From the NCBI GenBank assembly GCA_964244885.1, contig CAXTKD010000001.1, positions 1 to 64,000 on the forward strand: a stretch of DNA of 64,000 bases, written 5' to 3'. Shown here piece after piece: positions 10,701-17,341 of this stretch. The notes beneath the pieces were generated by a model, which saw nothing but the letters and a program-made list of their open reading frames with translations, did not search any database and had not been told where the DNA came from. Source of the DNA: CAXTKD01 sp964244885. Its GTDB lineage: Bacteria; Pseudomonadota; Alphaproteobacteria; Sphingomonadales; Sphingomonadaceae. The first letter of the stretch is position 1. Every line of letters begins with the position of its first letter. A program made the position numbers and the translations under genes.

Positions 10701-11607
10701 GCCGTTCCACCCGCTCTATCACTATGCGCTGGTCACCGACGCGGTGGAGGGGCTGATCCTCGTCGATGTCGACACGCTGGCCGACGGCGAGCCGCGCAAC
10801 AACTTCCTCAAGCGCGCGCTCACCTGGAACCCCGGTGGCGCGCTCGACGGCGCGCGCCACCTGAGCCTCGCCGGCAACTACGCCTATATCGCCACGAAGG
10901 CCGGCCTCGCGGTGGTTGACCTCACCGATCCGCTCCATCCGCGCCTCACGACCACCGTCCCGCTCACCGACGTTCGCGCCTCAGCGGTGCAATTCCGTTA
11001 CGTGTTCGTAACGACTTCGCGGGGCCTCGAAGTCCTCGACATCACGCGAATGGACAGGCCCACCACCGTCTCGGTCGTCTCGCTTGCCGACGCCCGCCGC
11101 GTCTACGTCGCCCGCACCTACGCCTATGTGGCGGCCAAGCGAGACGGCCTGGTCATCGTCGACGTCAAGAATCCGGAGGCGCCCAAGGTCTATATGAAGA
11201 CCGACTTCGGCGGCGCGATGAACGATGCGGAGGATGTCATCGTCGGCTCGACCAACGCCTCGCTGTTCGCCTACGTCGCCGACGGCCGCAACGGCCTCAA
11301 GGTCATCCAGCTCACCTCGCCCGCCAGCCAGCCCAACTTCTACGGCTTCTCGCCTCCGCCGAAGCCCGAGCTTATCGCATGGGCCAGGACCCCGACCCCC
11401 GCCCGCTCGCTCTCCAAGGGCCTCGACCGCGACCGCGCGGTCGACGAGAGCGGCAACCAGATCGCGGTCTTCGGCCGCCTCGGCTCGCGCCCGTTCACCC
11501 GCAAGGAAATGGAAGGCTTCTTCCTCGACGGCGCCGGCAAGCCGTTCCGGGTGGTGGACAGCGTGGGAACGGCGGGGTGGCTACCCGCGCGAGCAGCTGG
11601 CCGCTAA
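7735..11607 (+). CDS. Decaheme c-type cytochrome with C-terminal LVIVD beta-propeller
   Basis: The protein has 1290 residues. The signal peptide is MMRFLLALLALVATMTLSVR. Ten CXXCH motifs start at C56, C78, C155, C330, C387, C538, C565, C676, C687 and C793. From about residue 890 to 1230 there are repeats of the type 'LVIVDVKNPEAPKV', 'LAVVDLTDPLHPRL' and 'LEVLDITRMDRPTT', typical of the LVIVD repeat that folds as a propeller. There is no lipobox. The protein is the third member of a tight operon with a pentaheme cytochrome and an outer-membrane barrel, so it may be the outer-face or exported terminal reductase, with the propeller binding a partner or substrate. That role is inference. The alternative is a periplasmic multiheme oxidoreductase. 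Confidence 0.85.
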   Translation: MMRFLLALLALVATMTLSVRLLADEGEKPVARTYVVAPPAPATQTQEQADAKNVGCLSCHSASDAWTMHKSSAVVLGCTDCHGGDTRVVATGIKPTDPKYAELRDKAHVLPRYPHAWHFPSSANPKQSYTLLNREAPEFIRFVNPSDYRVARESCGACHSKEIANAERSLMATGAMFMGGAAYNNGILPWKNYKVGEAFTAKGEPARIQSPGNPPGTVTPAQAAKGALPELIPLPTWQVTPPADIFRVFERGGRNINTQFPEIGLPNANGALQRLEEPGRPDIRQSNRGPGTGLRIAVPVLNIHKTRLNDPYTWMMGTNDQPGDYRNSGCASCHVVYANDREPRHSLTWAQYGRDGHSATVDPTIPKNESGHPVRHEFTRAIPTAQCMNCHMHQPNIFLNSFLGYTMWDYEADAPKMWPEKQAYPTAAHVREVLDRNPEGAAPRGLWGDLNFTRDVYDLNPTLKDTQFADYHGHGWNFRGVFKRDRDGNLLDKDNKIVANDDPQKWRKDGEGKFVAPGTNPGKAVHLMDIHAEKGMQCMDCHFTQDAHGNGLIYGEVANAIEIGCKDCHGTVDAVPTLRTSGPAAPEAGTDLTLIRNPDGKRRFEWVDGALIQRSAVDPKLSWRVSLVKNSVDRASPDFNPLAARAKLMSRNTATMAWGPGVAKADRAHGDDSMACYSCHLSWTTSCSGCHLPIEANWKAESHRYEGGTTRNYATYNPQSARDDMFQLGRHQTTKGSIVAPVRSTSALVLSSTNINRERIYIQQPPISSIGFSSQAFAPHFPHTVRKTETKTCSDCHLSAANDNNAIMAQLMLLGTNFTNFVGMHAWVGLDHGLEAVRVTEWQEPQAVFGSYLQKYAYPDYYRAHVERNKRELIDWTRGKLFDRKLSGETQPTEQIRNVTQGTSDAVGCLQLRGEYLYVAEGKGGLRAYDVSSIANKGISKPILSAPFSKLGHDTHVASRNATCVVLPTNQSIAPTRNTPEMREMNQEQPFHPLYHYALVTDAVEGLILVDVDTLADGEPRNNFLKRALTWNPGGALDGARHLSLAGNYAYIATKAGLAVVDLTDPLHPRLTTTVPLTDVRASAVQFRYVFVTTSRGLEVLDITRMDRPTTVSVVSLADARRVYVARTYAYVAAKRDGLVIVDVKNPEAPKVYMKTDFGGAMNDAEDVIVGSTNASLFAYVADGRNGLKVIQLTSPASQPNFYGFSPPPKPELIAWARTPTPARSLSKGLDRDRAVDESGNQIAVFGRLGSRPFTRKEMEGFFLDGAGKPFRVVDSVGTAGWLPARAAGR

Positions 11608-11615
11608 TTAACTCT

Positions 11616-11715
11616 ATCGTCATTCCCGCGAAGGCGGGAATCCACCCCACTAGAGCGCCAGCGAAGCTGGCATGTTTTTGTTTGGGCCGATCCCCGCCTA
11701 CGCGGGGATGACGAT
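11616..11715. repeat. REP-like palindromic element, about 100 bp
   Basis: The element lies between two convergent genes. Its ends are an 8-bp perfect inverted repeat, ATCGTCAT (11616-11623) and ATGACGAT (11708-11715). Inside are two palindromes, ATTCCCGCGAAGGCGGGAAT and TCCCCGCCTACGCGGGGA. This 'cgtcattcccgcg' type of element is common between genes in alphaproteobacteria and may also stop transcription from both sides. Confidence 0.8.
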
Positions 11716-11727
11716 ATTTGTGGGTGT

Positions 11728-12585
11728 TCAGGCTCCGCCCGCGTCCCGCTCCGCGACGAGCGTGCGAATCATCGGCTGCAGCGCGGGCGTATAGGCCGCG
11801 ACCACCTTGTGCTCGCCGGTGAACACCGTGTGGCTGGTCAGCGTGCCGTCGCGCCAGCTGTGCAGGCCGAAGGTCGGCGGCTCGATGACGATCAGCGGCC
11901 GGCCGTCGGGACGGTCCGGGTCGATCTCGCGCATCTCCAGCGCCACCTGCGGCGCGGTCGACGGGCAGACGCTGACGAAGGTGTGCGCGAAGGGCGCGAG
12001 GATCGTCCGGTGAACGTGCCCGGCGACCAGCCGGATCACCTGCGGATGGCGCGAAATCACAGCCTTCAGCCGGTCGACCCAGGGCTCGCCCGGCAGGATC
12101 GTCATCCATGGTATATCGGTCGCCACTGGCGGATGGTGGAGCACGAGCAGCGTCGGCATCTCCGGCGCCTCGCTCAGGCGCGCTTCCAGCCACGCCGCCC
12201 GGTCGTCGCAGAATGAGCCGCCGTGCCGGCCGGTCTCCAGCGTGTCGAGCACGATGATGCGGAGGCCGTCCGTGTCGACGACGTATTGCAGGAAGCCGCC
12301 CTCGAACACCGCGTCGGGGAAGGCGGCGCCGAAGTTCGCGCGGTCGTCGTGGTTGCCCATCGCGAAATGGACCGGCATCGGCAGCGCCGACAGGATGGCC
12401 TTCAAGTCGGCGTAGCTGCGCGGCGTGCCCGCTTCGGTCAGGTCGCCGGTCGCGAGCACCATGTCCGGGGCGGGATCGAGCTTCAGAATCGCCGCGACCA
12501 CCGCGCGCAGCCGCTGCGCGTTCGCTTCCTCGGGATCGTCGGGAACGAACCCCAGGTGCAGGTCTGTGATCTGCGCGATCAGCAT
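11728..12585 (-). CDS. cpdA: Class III 3',5'-cyclic-AMP phosphodiesterase (CpdA-like metallophosphoesterase)
   Basis: The protein has 285 residues and the full calcineurin-like metal-site set in order: TDLHLG near the N-terminus, ATGDLTE, GNHD, LHHPP and GHVH. This pattern and length match the CpdA family, which hydrolyses cAMP using two metal ions. ATG 12585 places MLIAQITDLH at the N-terminus, as in the family, with GGAGGGGG about 12 bp upstream; an upstream in-frame ATG (12657) would overlap the preceding gene. The start lies 38 bp after the stop of an adenylate cyclase on the same strand, so one transcript would encode both synthesis and breakdown of cAMP. Other cyclic or phosphodiester substrates cannot be excluded. 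Confidence 0.82.
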   Translation of the reverse strand: MLIAQITDLHLGFVPDDPEEANAQRLRAVVAAILKLDPAPDMVLATGDLTEAGTPRSYADLKAILSALPMPVHFAMGNHDDRANFGAAFPDAVFEGGFLQYVVDTDGLRIIVLDTLETGRHGGSFCDDRAAWLEARLSEAPEMPTLLVLHHPPVATDIPWMTILPGEPWVDRLKAVISRHPQVIRLVAGHVHRTILAPFAHTFVSVCPSTAPQVALEMREIDPDRPDGRPLIVIEPPTFGLHSWRDGTLTSHTVFTGEHKVVAAYTPALQPMIRTLVAERDAGGA

Positions 12586-12623
12586 CAGCGTTTTAGTCCC
12601 CCTCCGTACCAGATACGGCAGAA

Positions 12624-14894
12624 TTATTTTTCGGTTGCCTGGAAAATGCCATCCCAATCCGCGCCAGGGGGCGAAGCGCGGTACGCAACAATCCTGTCTT
12701 TATAGATGCCGGCGAGCTTGGCCATCCCCAACGACGGCAAACCGCTTTTTTCGAGAAGCGCGTCCGCCTCGTCCCAGCGCTGCGAGCGATAGGCGGCGAG
12801 GAAGGCGGCATGCGCGTCGCGCACCGCGACGAACGCCGCCTCGCCCGCCATCGCGGGCTTGCCGAGCAGCGCGAACAGCGTCTCGGGCGCGCTTCGGCCG
12901 ACGACCCGGACCCGGTCGAGCTCGATCATCGCATAGTCGGCGATCCGCGCGGCGGTCGCGCCGCCGACCGCGATCCCAACACCATAATATTTGGTCAGCC
13001 CCTCGATGCGCGACGCGAGGTTCACGGTGTCGCCGATCAGCGAATAGCTCAGGCGCTGCGCCGACCCCATGTTGCCGACGCAACAGAGGCCGGTGTTGAG
13101 CCCGATTCCCATCCTGACCTCGCGCGGCCACGGCTCGGCGCTTCCCGGCGCATGCTCGGCGTTCAGCCCGGCGAGGCTCGCCTGCATCGCGAGCACGGCG
13201 TCGGCGGCGTTGCGAGCGTGGTCGGGATCGTCGATCGGCGCGTTCCAGAAGCACAGGATTGCGTCGCCGATATATTTGTCGATCGTCGCCTTGTGGGCGA
13301 GCAGCAGGTCGGTCATCGGAGTCAGGAATTCGATCAGGAAGCGGATGATCTGCTGCGCGCCGAGGCCCTCGGAAATCGCCGAGAAGCCGCGGATGTCGCA
13401 GAACATCACCGTCATGTCGCGCTCCTCGCCGCCAAGCTGGAGCTGCCCCGGGTCCTTGGCGATGCGCTCGACGAGCTCGGGCGACAGATAGCGGTCGAAG
13501 GCGTTCCTGATATAGGCCCGCGCCCGCTCCTCGCGATAGAAGCTGAACAGGGTAACGCCGATATAGGCGAGGACCACGGTCAGCGCCGGCACCACCGGGT
13601 CGATCAGCAGCCCCTGCTCCTTGAAGGCATACCACGAGGCCCCGAAGGTCCCGCCGAAGAACAGCGCCGCGATCAGGCCGCCGTAGGCCGCGCCCAGCCG
13701 CGCCAGCGCGAACGACAGCCCGATTCCGAAGACCAGGATCGCCGCGCTCTCGACCCCCGGCCCCCAGTCGGGCCGCACCAGGAACTTGCCGAGCACCATC
13801 TGCTCGATCGCCTGCGCGTGGACCATGACGCCCAGCTCGCGCTCGCGGATCGGCGTGGAGATCAGGTCGCGCAGGCCCGCGGCGCCCGTGCCGACGAAGA
13901 TGATGCGGCCGGCGAACAGCCGCTCCAGCTCCTTCGGCGGCAGCGTGCCGTCCATGATCTTCCATGCCGGCACGACGCGCTCGGGGTGGTTCTCGGTGTA
14001 ATACATCCAGAGCTCGCCGGCGGGCGAGGTCGGCACCTCGAACTGGCCGACCTTCAGCGCGACGACATCGTTCTCCTGCGGATTGCCGCCGCCGCCCATC
14101 TCGCCGCTGGCGTCGGTGCTCTTGACGATGATCGCGCCCGCCCCCTGCGCGACGCGCAAGGATTCGAGCGACAGCGACGGATAGATCGTGTCGCCGAGCC
14201 GCGACAGCAGCGGCGCGCGGCGGACGATGCCGTCGCCGTCGCCGACGATCGAGACGAAGCCCGCGCCGGTCGCGGCGCCGCTCAGCAGGGGGAGCGGCAC
14301 GATCGAGCCCGAATAGCTCAGCATGTGCGCGAAGGGCGGGGTGCCGGAGATCGCCATGCCGGCCTTGACCGCCGGCCGCGTCGCGCTCTTCTCGCGGGTC
14401 AGGAAGAAGCCCGGCACCGTCGGGCTGGCGGCGAGCTGCCGCGCGAACAGCACGTCGTGGTCGGTCAGCGCCTTCACATCGGCGAAGTCGCTGTGCGCGG
14501 CCGGGTTACGGCTCAGGATCTCCGCCGCGCGCTTGGGGCTCGTGCGGTCGGGCTCCGAGAACACGATATCGTAGCCGATCGCCGAGGCGCCGGCGTCGGT
14601 CAGCGCCTTGGTCAGCCGCGCGACATCGGTGCGCGGCCACGGCCACTGCCCCTCGCGCGCGATTGTCTCGTCGTCGATATCGACGATCCGGACGGGCGCG
14701 TCCTCATAGGGGCGGGGCGCGGCGCGCTGGTAGGCGTCGAACAGCAGCAGCCCGAGCTGGTTGAGCGCGGGCAGCCCGGCGAAGTGCAGCGCCAGCAGCA
14801 GCAGCGTGATGACGACGCCCGGCGTGACCACGGGAACCCGCGCGACCCAGGAGCCGCCCGCCGCCCGCTTCCCCTGTGTCGCTGCCCCCGCCAT
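12624..14894 (-). CDS. CHASE2-domain class III adenylate cyclase
   Basis: The protein has 756 residues. After one N-terminal helix (VTPGVVITLLLLALHFAGL), residues ~45-390 form a CHASE2 sensor (VRIVDIDDETIAREGQWPW, IGYDIVFSEPDR, RIIFVGTGAAGLRDL). Three membrane helices follow (~400-480), then the cyclase catalytic domain with metal sites FCDIRGF and YIGDAILCFW, substrate Lys in TIDKYIGD and GDTVNLASRIEG. CHASE2 lies outside the cytoplasm and the cyclase inside. ATG 14894 is the first start that gives a normal leader. It is divergent from a TPR/barrel-FecR pair and 38 bp upstream of a cAMP phosphodiesterase. ATP rather than GTP use is inferred from the Lys in the DKYIGD motif. Confidence 0.88.
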   Translation of the reverse strand: MAGAATQGKRAAGGSWVARVPVVTPGVVITLLLLALHFAGLPALNQLGLLLFDAYQRAAPRPYEDAPVRIVDIDDETIAREGQWPWPRTDVARLTKALTDAGASAIGYDIVFSEPDRTSPKRAAEILSRNPAAHSDFADVKALTDHDVLFARQLAASPTVPGFFLTREKSATRPAVKAGMAISGTPPFAHMLSYSGSIVPLPLLSGAATGAGFVSIVGDGDGIVRRAPLLSRLGDTIYPSLSLESLRVAQGAGAIIVKSTDASGEMGGGGNPQENDVVALKVGQFEVPTSPAGELWMYYTENHPERVVPAWKIMDGTLPPKELERLFAGRIIFVGTGAAGLRDLISTPIRERELGVMVHAQAIEQMVLGKFLVRPDWGPGVESAAILVFGIGLSFALARLGAAYGGLIAALFFGGTFGASWYAFKEQGLLIDPVVPALTVVLAYIGVTLFSFYREERARAYIRNAFDRYLSPELVERIAKDPGQLQLGGEERDMTVMFCDIRGFSAISEGLGAQQIIRFLIEFLTPMTDLLLAHKATIDKYIGDAILCFWNAPIDDPDHARNAADAVLAMQASLAGLNAEHAPGSAEPWPREVRMGIGLNTGLCCVGNMGSAQRLSYSLIGDTVNLASRIEGLTKYYGVGIAVGGATAARIADYAMIELDRVRVVGRSAPETLFALLGKPAMAGEAAFVAVRDAHAAFLAAYRSQRWDEADALLEKSGLPSLGMAKLAGIYKDRIVAYRASPPGADWDGIFQATEK

Positions 14895-15008
14895 GACCGT
14901 GAGACCATAGAGCGCCCCCGCGCCCGCGCAACTCCCGCGCGCGCCAACTTGAACCCCGCCCCGCGAAGGGTTAGGCCACGGCCCAAGCGAATCCGGGGGA
15001 CGATCAGG

Positions 15009-16325
15009 ATGCGAACGCTGCCACGGGTCGTTCGTGTCGCCTTGCCGGCGCTGCTGTTCGTCGCGGCGCCCGCCTGGGCGCAGACCGCCTCGCTGGCGCC
15101 CGAAGACCCCGATTTCGACCGCATCCTCGCCAACCCCGACGACCCGGCGATCAACCTCAAGTTCGCGCAGGACGAGGCGGCGGCGGGCCGGCTGCTGTCG
15201 GCGGCGGCGGCGCTCGAACGGCTGCTGATCGTCAACCCGGAATGGCACGCGATCCGGTTGTTCTACGCCGTCGTCCTCGTCCGGCTCGACGACCGCCAGA
15301 GCGCGCGGCGCGAGTTCATGCTGCTGCGCGCCAAGCCGCTCGCGCCGGACCAGCGCGCCGAGGTCGAAAGCTACCTGCGCCTGCTCGACCGGCGCGCCAC
15401 CGCGCTTCGAGTGAGCGGCCAGGCCTCGGTCGGAATCGCCTACGACAGCAACGCGCAAGGGGCGCTGTCCAGCTCGCTCGACGTCGGCCTCGGCATCGTC
15501 CGGCCCGACGACGGGCTGTCGTTCGTCGGCCTCGCCTCGCTCGATTTTGCCAAGCCGCTCGGCCGTGGCAATGTCGGCCTGTTCAGCTCGATCTCGGCGC
15601 TCACCAAGAACGACGTCTCCGGCCCCGACCAGTCCTATCAGCGCGGCGACCTTTCCTTCGGCGCCTACGGCTCCGGCGCGCGGTGGACATGGCGGGCCGG
15701 CGGCGTCGTCCACCAGACCACGCTGTTCAGCGACCGCTACCTCACCGAATACGGCGGGCGGCTCGACCTGACGCGGCGCGCCGGCGCCAAGACCAGCCTC
15801 GGCGCGTCGCTGGAAGTGACGCAGCAGGATTATGCCACGACCTCGCTCGAAGTGCTTCTGACCACGCCCAAGCCTCGCTCGGGCAGGCGGATCGACGGCG
15901 CGCTGTCGCTGACCCACCGGCTGACCGTCCGCCAGACGATCTCCGCCCAGCTCGGCTATGAGGACAAGGCGGCGAACTACCAGCCTTTCGCCAACCACGG
16001 CCCCTACATGTTCGTCGCCTATCTCGCGCAGATCGGGCGCGGCTCCTACCTCAACCTCGCGGGGACGCTCAGGAAGGTCGACTACAAGGCGCCCGATCCG
16101 ATCTTCACCGGCGCGACGACGCGGCGCGACACGCGCGGCTTCGTCCGCGCCGCGCTCGGCGCGCCGCTGTCGGCCTTCACCACCAAGGGCGTGACCGGCG
16201 ATTTCCGCGAACGTTTGCGGCTGGAGGGCGCTGTGAGCTACTCTCGCCAGGATACTCGCGCGCCCTATGTCGATTTCGACAGCGTCGGCGCGGAGCTGCG
16301 GCTGATCTACCGATTCGGCGGTTGA
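15009..16325 (+). CDS. Exported TPR/outer-membrane beta-barrel protein (surface lipoprotein assembly modifier-like)
   Basis: The protein has 438 residues. The signal peptide ends at APAWAQ. Residues ~35-130 contain TPR-like helices (LKFAQDEAAAGRLLSAAAALERLL). From ~140 the sequence alternates like membrane strands (VSGQASVGIAYDSNAQG, SLGASLEVTQQDYATTS) and ends in RLIYRFGG. A TPR domain before a barrel is the layout of the Slam/DUF560 group, which help place proteins on the cell surface. Assignment to that group is tentative. It is divergent from the CHASE2 cyclase and 10 bp upstream of a FecR-domain gene, a frequent neighbour of CHASE2 proteins, so the three may form a surface-sensing unit. 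Confidence 0.65.
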   Translation: MRTLPRVVRVALPALLFVAAPAWAQTASLAPEDPDFDRILANPDDPAINLKFAQDEAAAGRLLSAAAALERLLIVNPEWHAIRLFYAVVLVRLDDRQSARREFMLLRAKPLAPDQRAEVESYLRLLDRRATALRVSGQASVGIAYDSNAQGALSSSLDVGLGIVRPDDGLSFVGLASLDFAKPLGRGNVGLFSSISALTKNDVSGPDQSYQRGDLSFGAYGSGARWTWRAGGVVHQTTLFSDRYLTEYGGRLDLTRRAGAKTSLGASLEVTQQDYATTSLEVLLTTPKPRSGRRIDGALSLTHRLTVRQTISAQLGYEDKAANYQPFANHGPYMFVAYLAQIGRGSYLNLAGTLRKVDYKAPDPIFTGATTRRDTRGFVRAALGAPLSAFTTKGVTGDFRERLRLEGAVSYSRQDTRAPYVDFDSVGAELRLIYRFGG

Positions 16326-16335
16326 GGAACGTGCA

Positions 16336-17340
16336 ATGACCAAGGCTCTTTTGCTCGGCGCCGCGCTGCTCGGCCTGATGTCCGCTCCCGCGCTGGCGCA
16401 GGCCGGCGCGGCGATCGGGGTCAATGCGGCGATCCGCAACCAGGTCGAGATGAAGCCGGCTGGCGCCGCCGCCTTCCGTCCCGCGGTGGCGCGGGAGCTC
16501 GTCCACCTTGGCGATTCGGTGCAGAGCGGCGCCAACAGCGCGCTCCAGATCCTCTTGAAGGATCGCTCGGTGTTCACCATCGGCGCCAACGCCCGGATGA
16601 CTCTCGACCGCTTCGTCTATGATCCGGCGCGCGGCACCGGCGATGTCGCCGCGACGGTGGCGAAGGGCGCCTTCCGCTTCATGTCGGGAAAGGCGCTGGC
16701 GCGCGGCGGCAACAACACGATCCGCACCGCGGTCGCCTCGATCGGCGTTCGCGGCACCATCGTCGAGGGCGCGGTCGGGCCGGAGGCCAACGCCATCGCC
16801 GCCAGCGAGCCGGGCCTTCGGGGCCAGGTCCAGGGCGGCGGCGACGACGCGACGATCATTGTGCTGCGCGGCCCCGGCCCCTCGACCAACGGGCTCGACA
16901 AGCCGGGCGAGATCGACGTCACGGTCGTCGGCGGCGCTGCCGGCGCGGCGGGAACGACGACCACCGTCAGCCAGCCGGGGCAGGCGATCTACATCGGCGG
17001 CGCGGAACAGCCGGCGGTCACCTTCACCATTTCTCCGGCGGGCGTCGAATCGATCGGCACGCAGCTCAGGACCAACCCGCCGCAGAGCTCGCCCGACACC
17101 GGCCCTCCGGTGCAGACCGCCGACACCTCTCCCACCAACGTCACCAGCGTGATCGCCGGCGGCGATCCGGTCGCGGCGGCCGGCGGCACGGCCGGAAGCT
17201 CGTCGAGCGGCGCGCCGACGGCGATCGCCGATGCGCTCGGCCCGTCGGCGATCTACGCGCCGACCGCCAACGACTTCCCGGTGACGCCCGCGACCGACCC
17301 GTCGACGCCATGCCCGCCCGGACGCTTCTGCCCCAAGTGA
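16336..17340 (+). CDS. Exported FecR-domain protein
   Basis: The protein has 334 residues. The signal peptide is MTKALLLGAALLGLMSAPALAQ. Residues ~25-150 are a FecR domain (LVHLGDSVQSGANSALQILL, SVFTIGANARMTLDRFVYD, NNTIRTAVASIGVRGTIVEG). The C-terminal half is low-complexity, rich in Gly, Ala, Pro, Ser and Thr. In iron uptake FecR relays a signal to an ECF sigma factor, but stand-alone exported FecR domains are common beside CHASE2 cyclases and their ligands are unknown. No ECF sigma factor or anti-sigma transmembrane segment is present. GAGGAAC precedes the ATG. The gene converges with the FHA-cytochrome gene, with only 1 bp between their ends. Confidence 0.8.
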   Translation: MTKALLLGAALLGLMSAPALAQAGAAIGVNAAIRNQVEMKPAGAAAFRPAVARELVHLGDSVQSGANSALQILLKDRSVFTIGANARMTLDRFVYDPARGTGDVAATVAKGAFRFMSGKALARGGNNTIRTAVASIGVRGTIVEGAVGPEANAIAASEPGLRGQVQGGGDDATIIVLRGPGPSTNGLDKPGEIDVTVVGGAAGAAGTTTTVSQPGQAIYIGGAEQPAVTFTISPAGVESIGTQLRTNPPQSSPDTGPPVQTADTSPTNVTSVIAGGDPVAAAGGTAGSSSSGAPTAIADALGPSAIYAPTANDFPVTPATDPSTPCPPGRFCPK

Positions 17341-17341
17341 G

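Noticed and set aside
12810..15008. Long plus-strand extension before the TPR/barrel gene
   Set aside because: It is antisense to the adenylate cyclase gene, rich in Arg/Asp without domain features. The signal peptide at 15009 fixes the start.
12624..16589. A 1321-codon minus-strand frame suggesting one giant protein
   Set aside because: Only the part from ATG 14894 has family features (CHASE2, cyclase). The upstream part is the antisense of the TPR/barrel and FecR genes.
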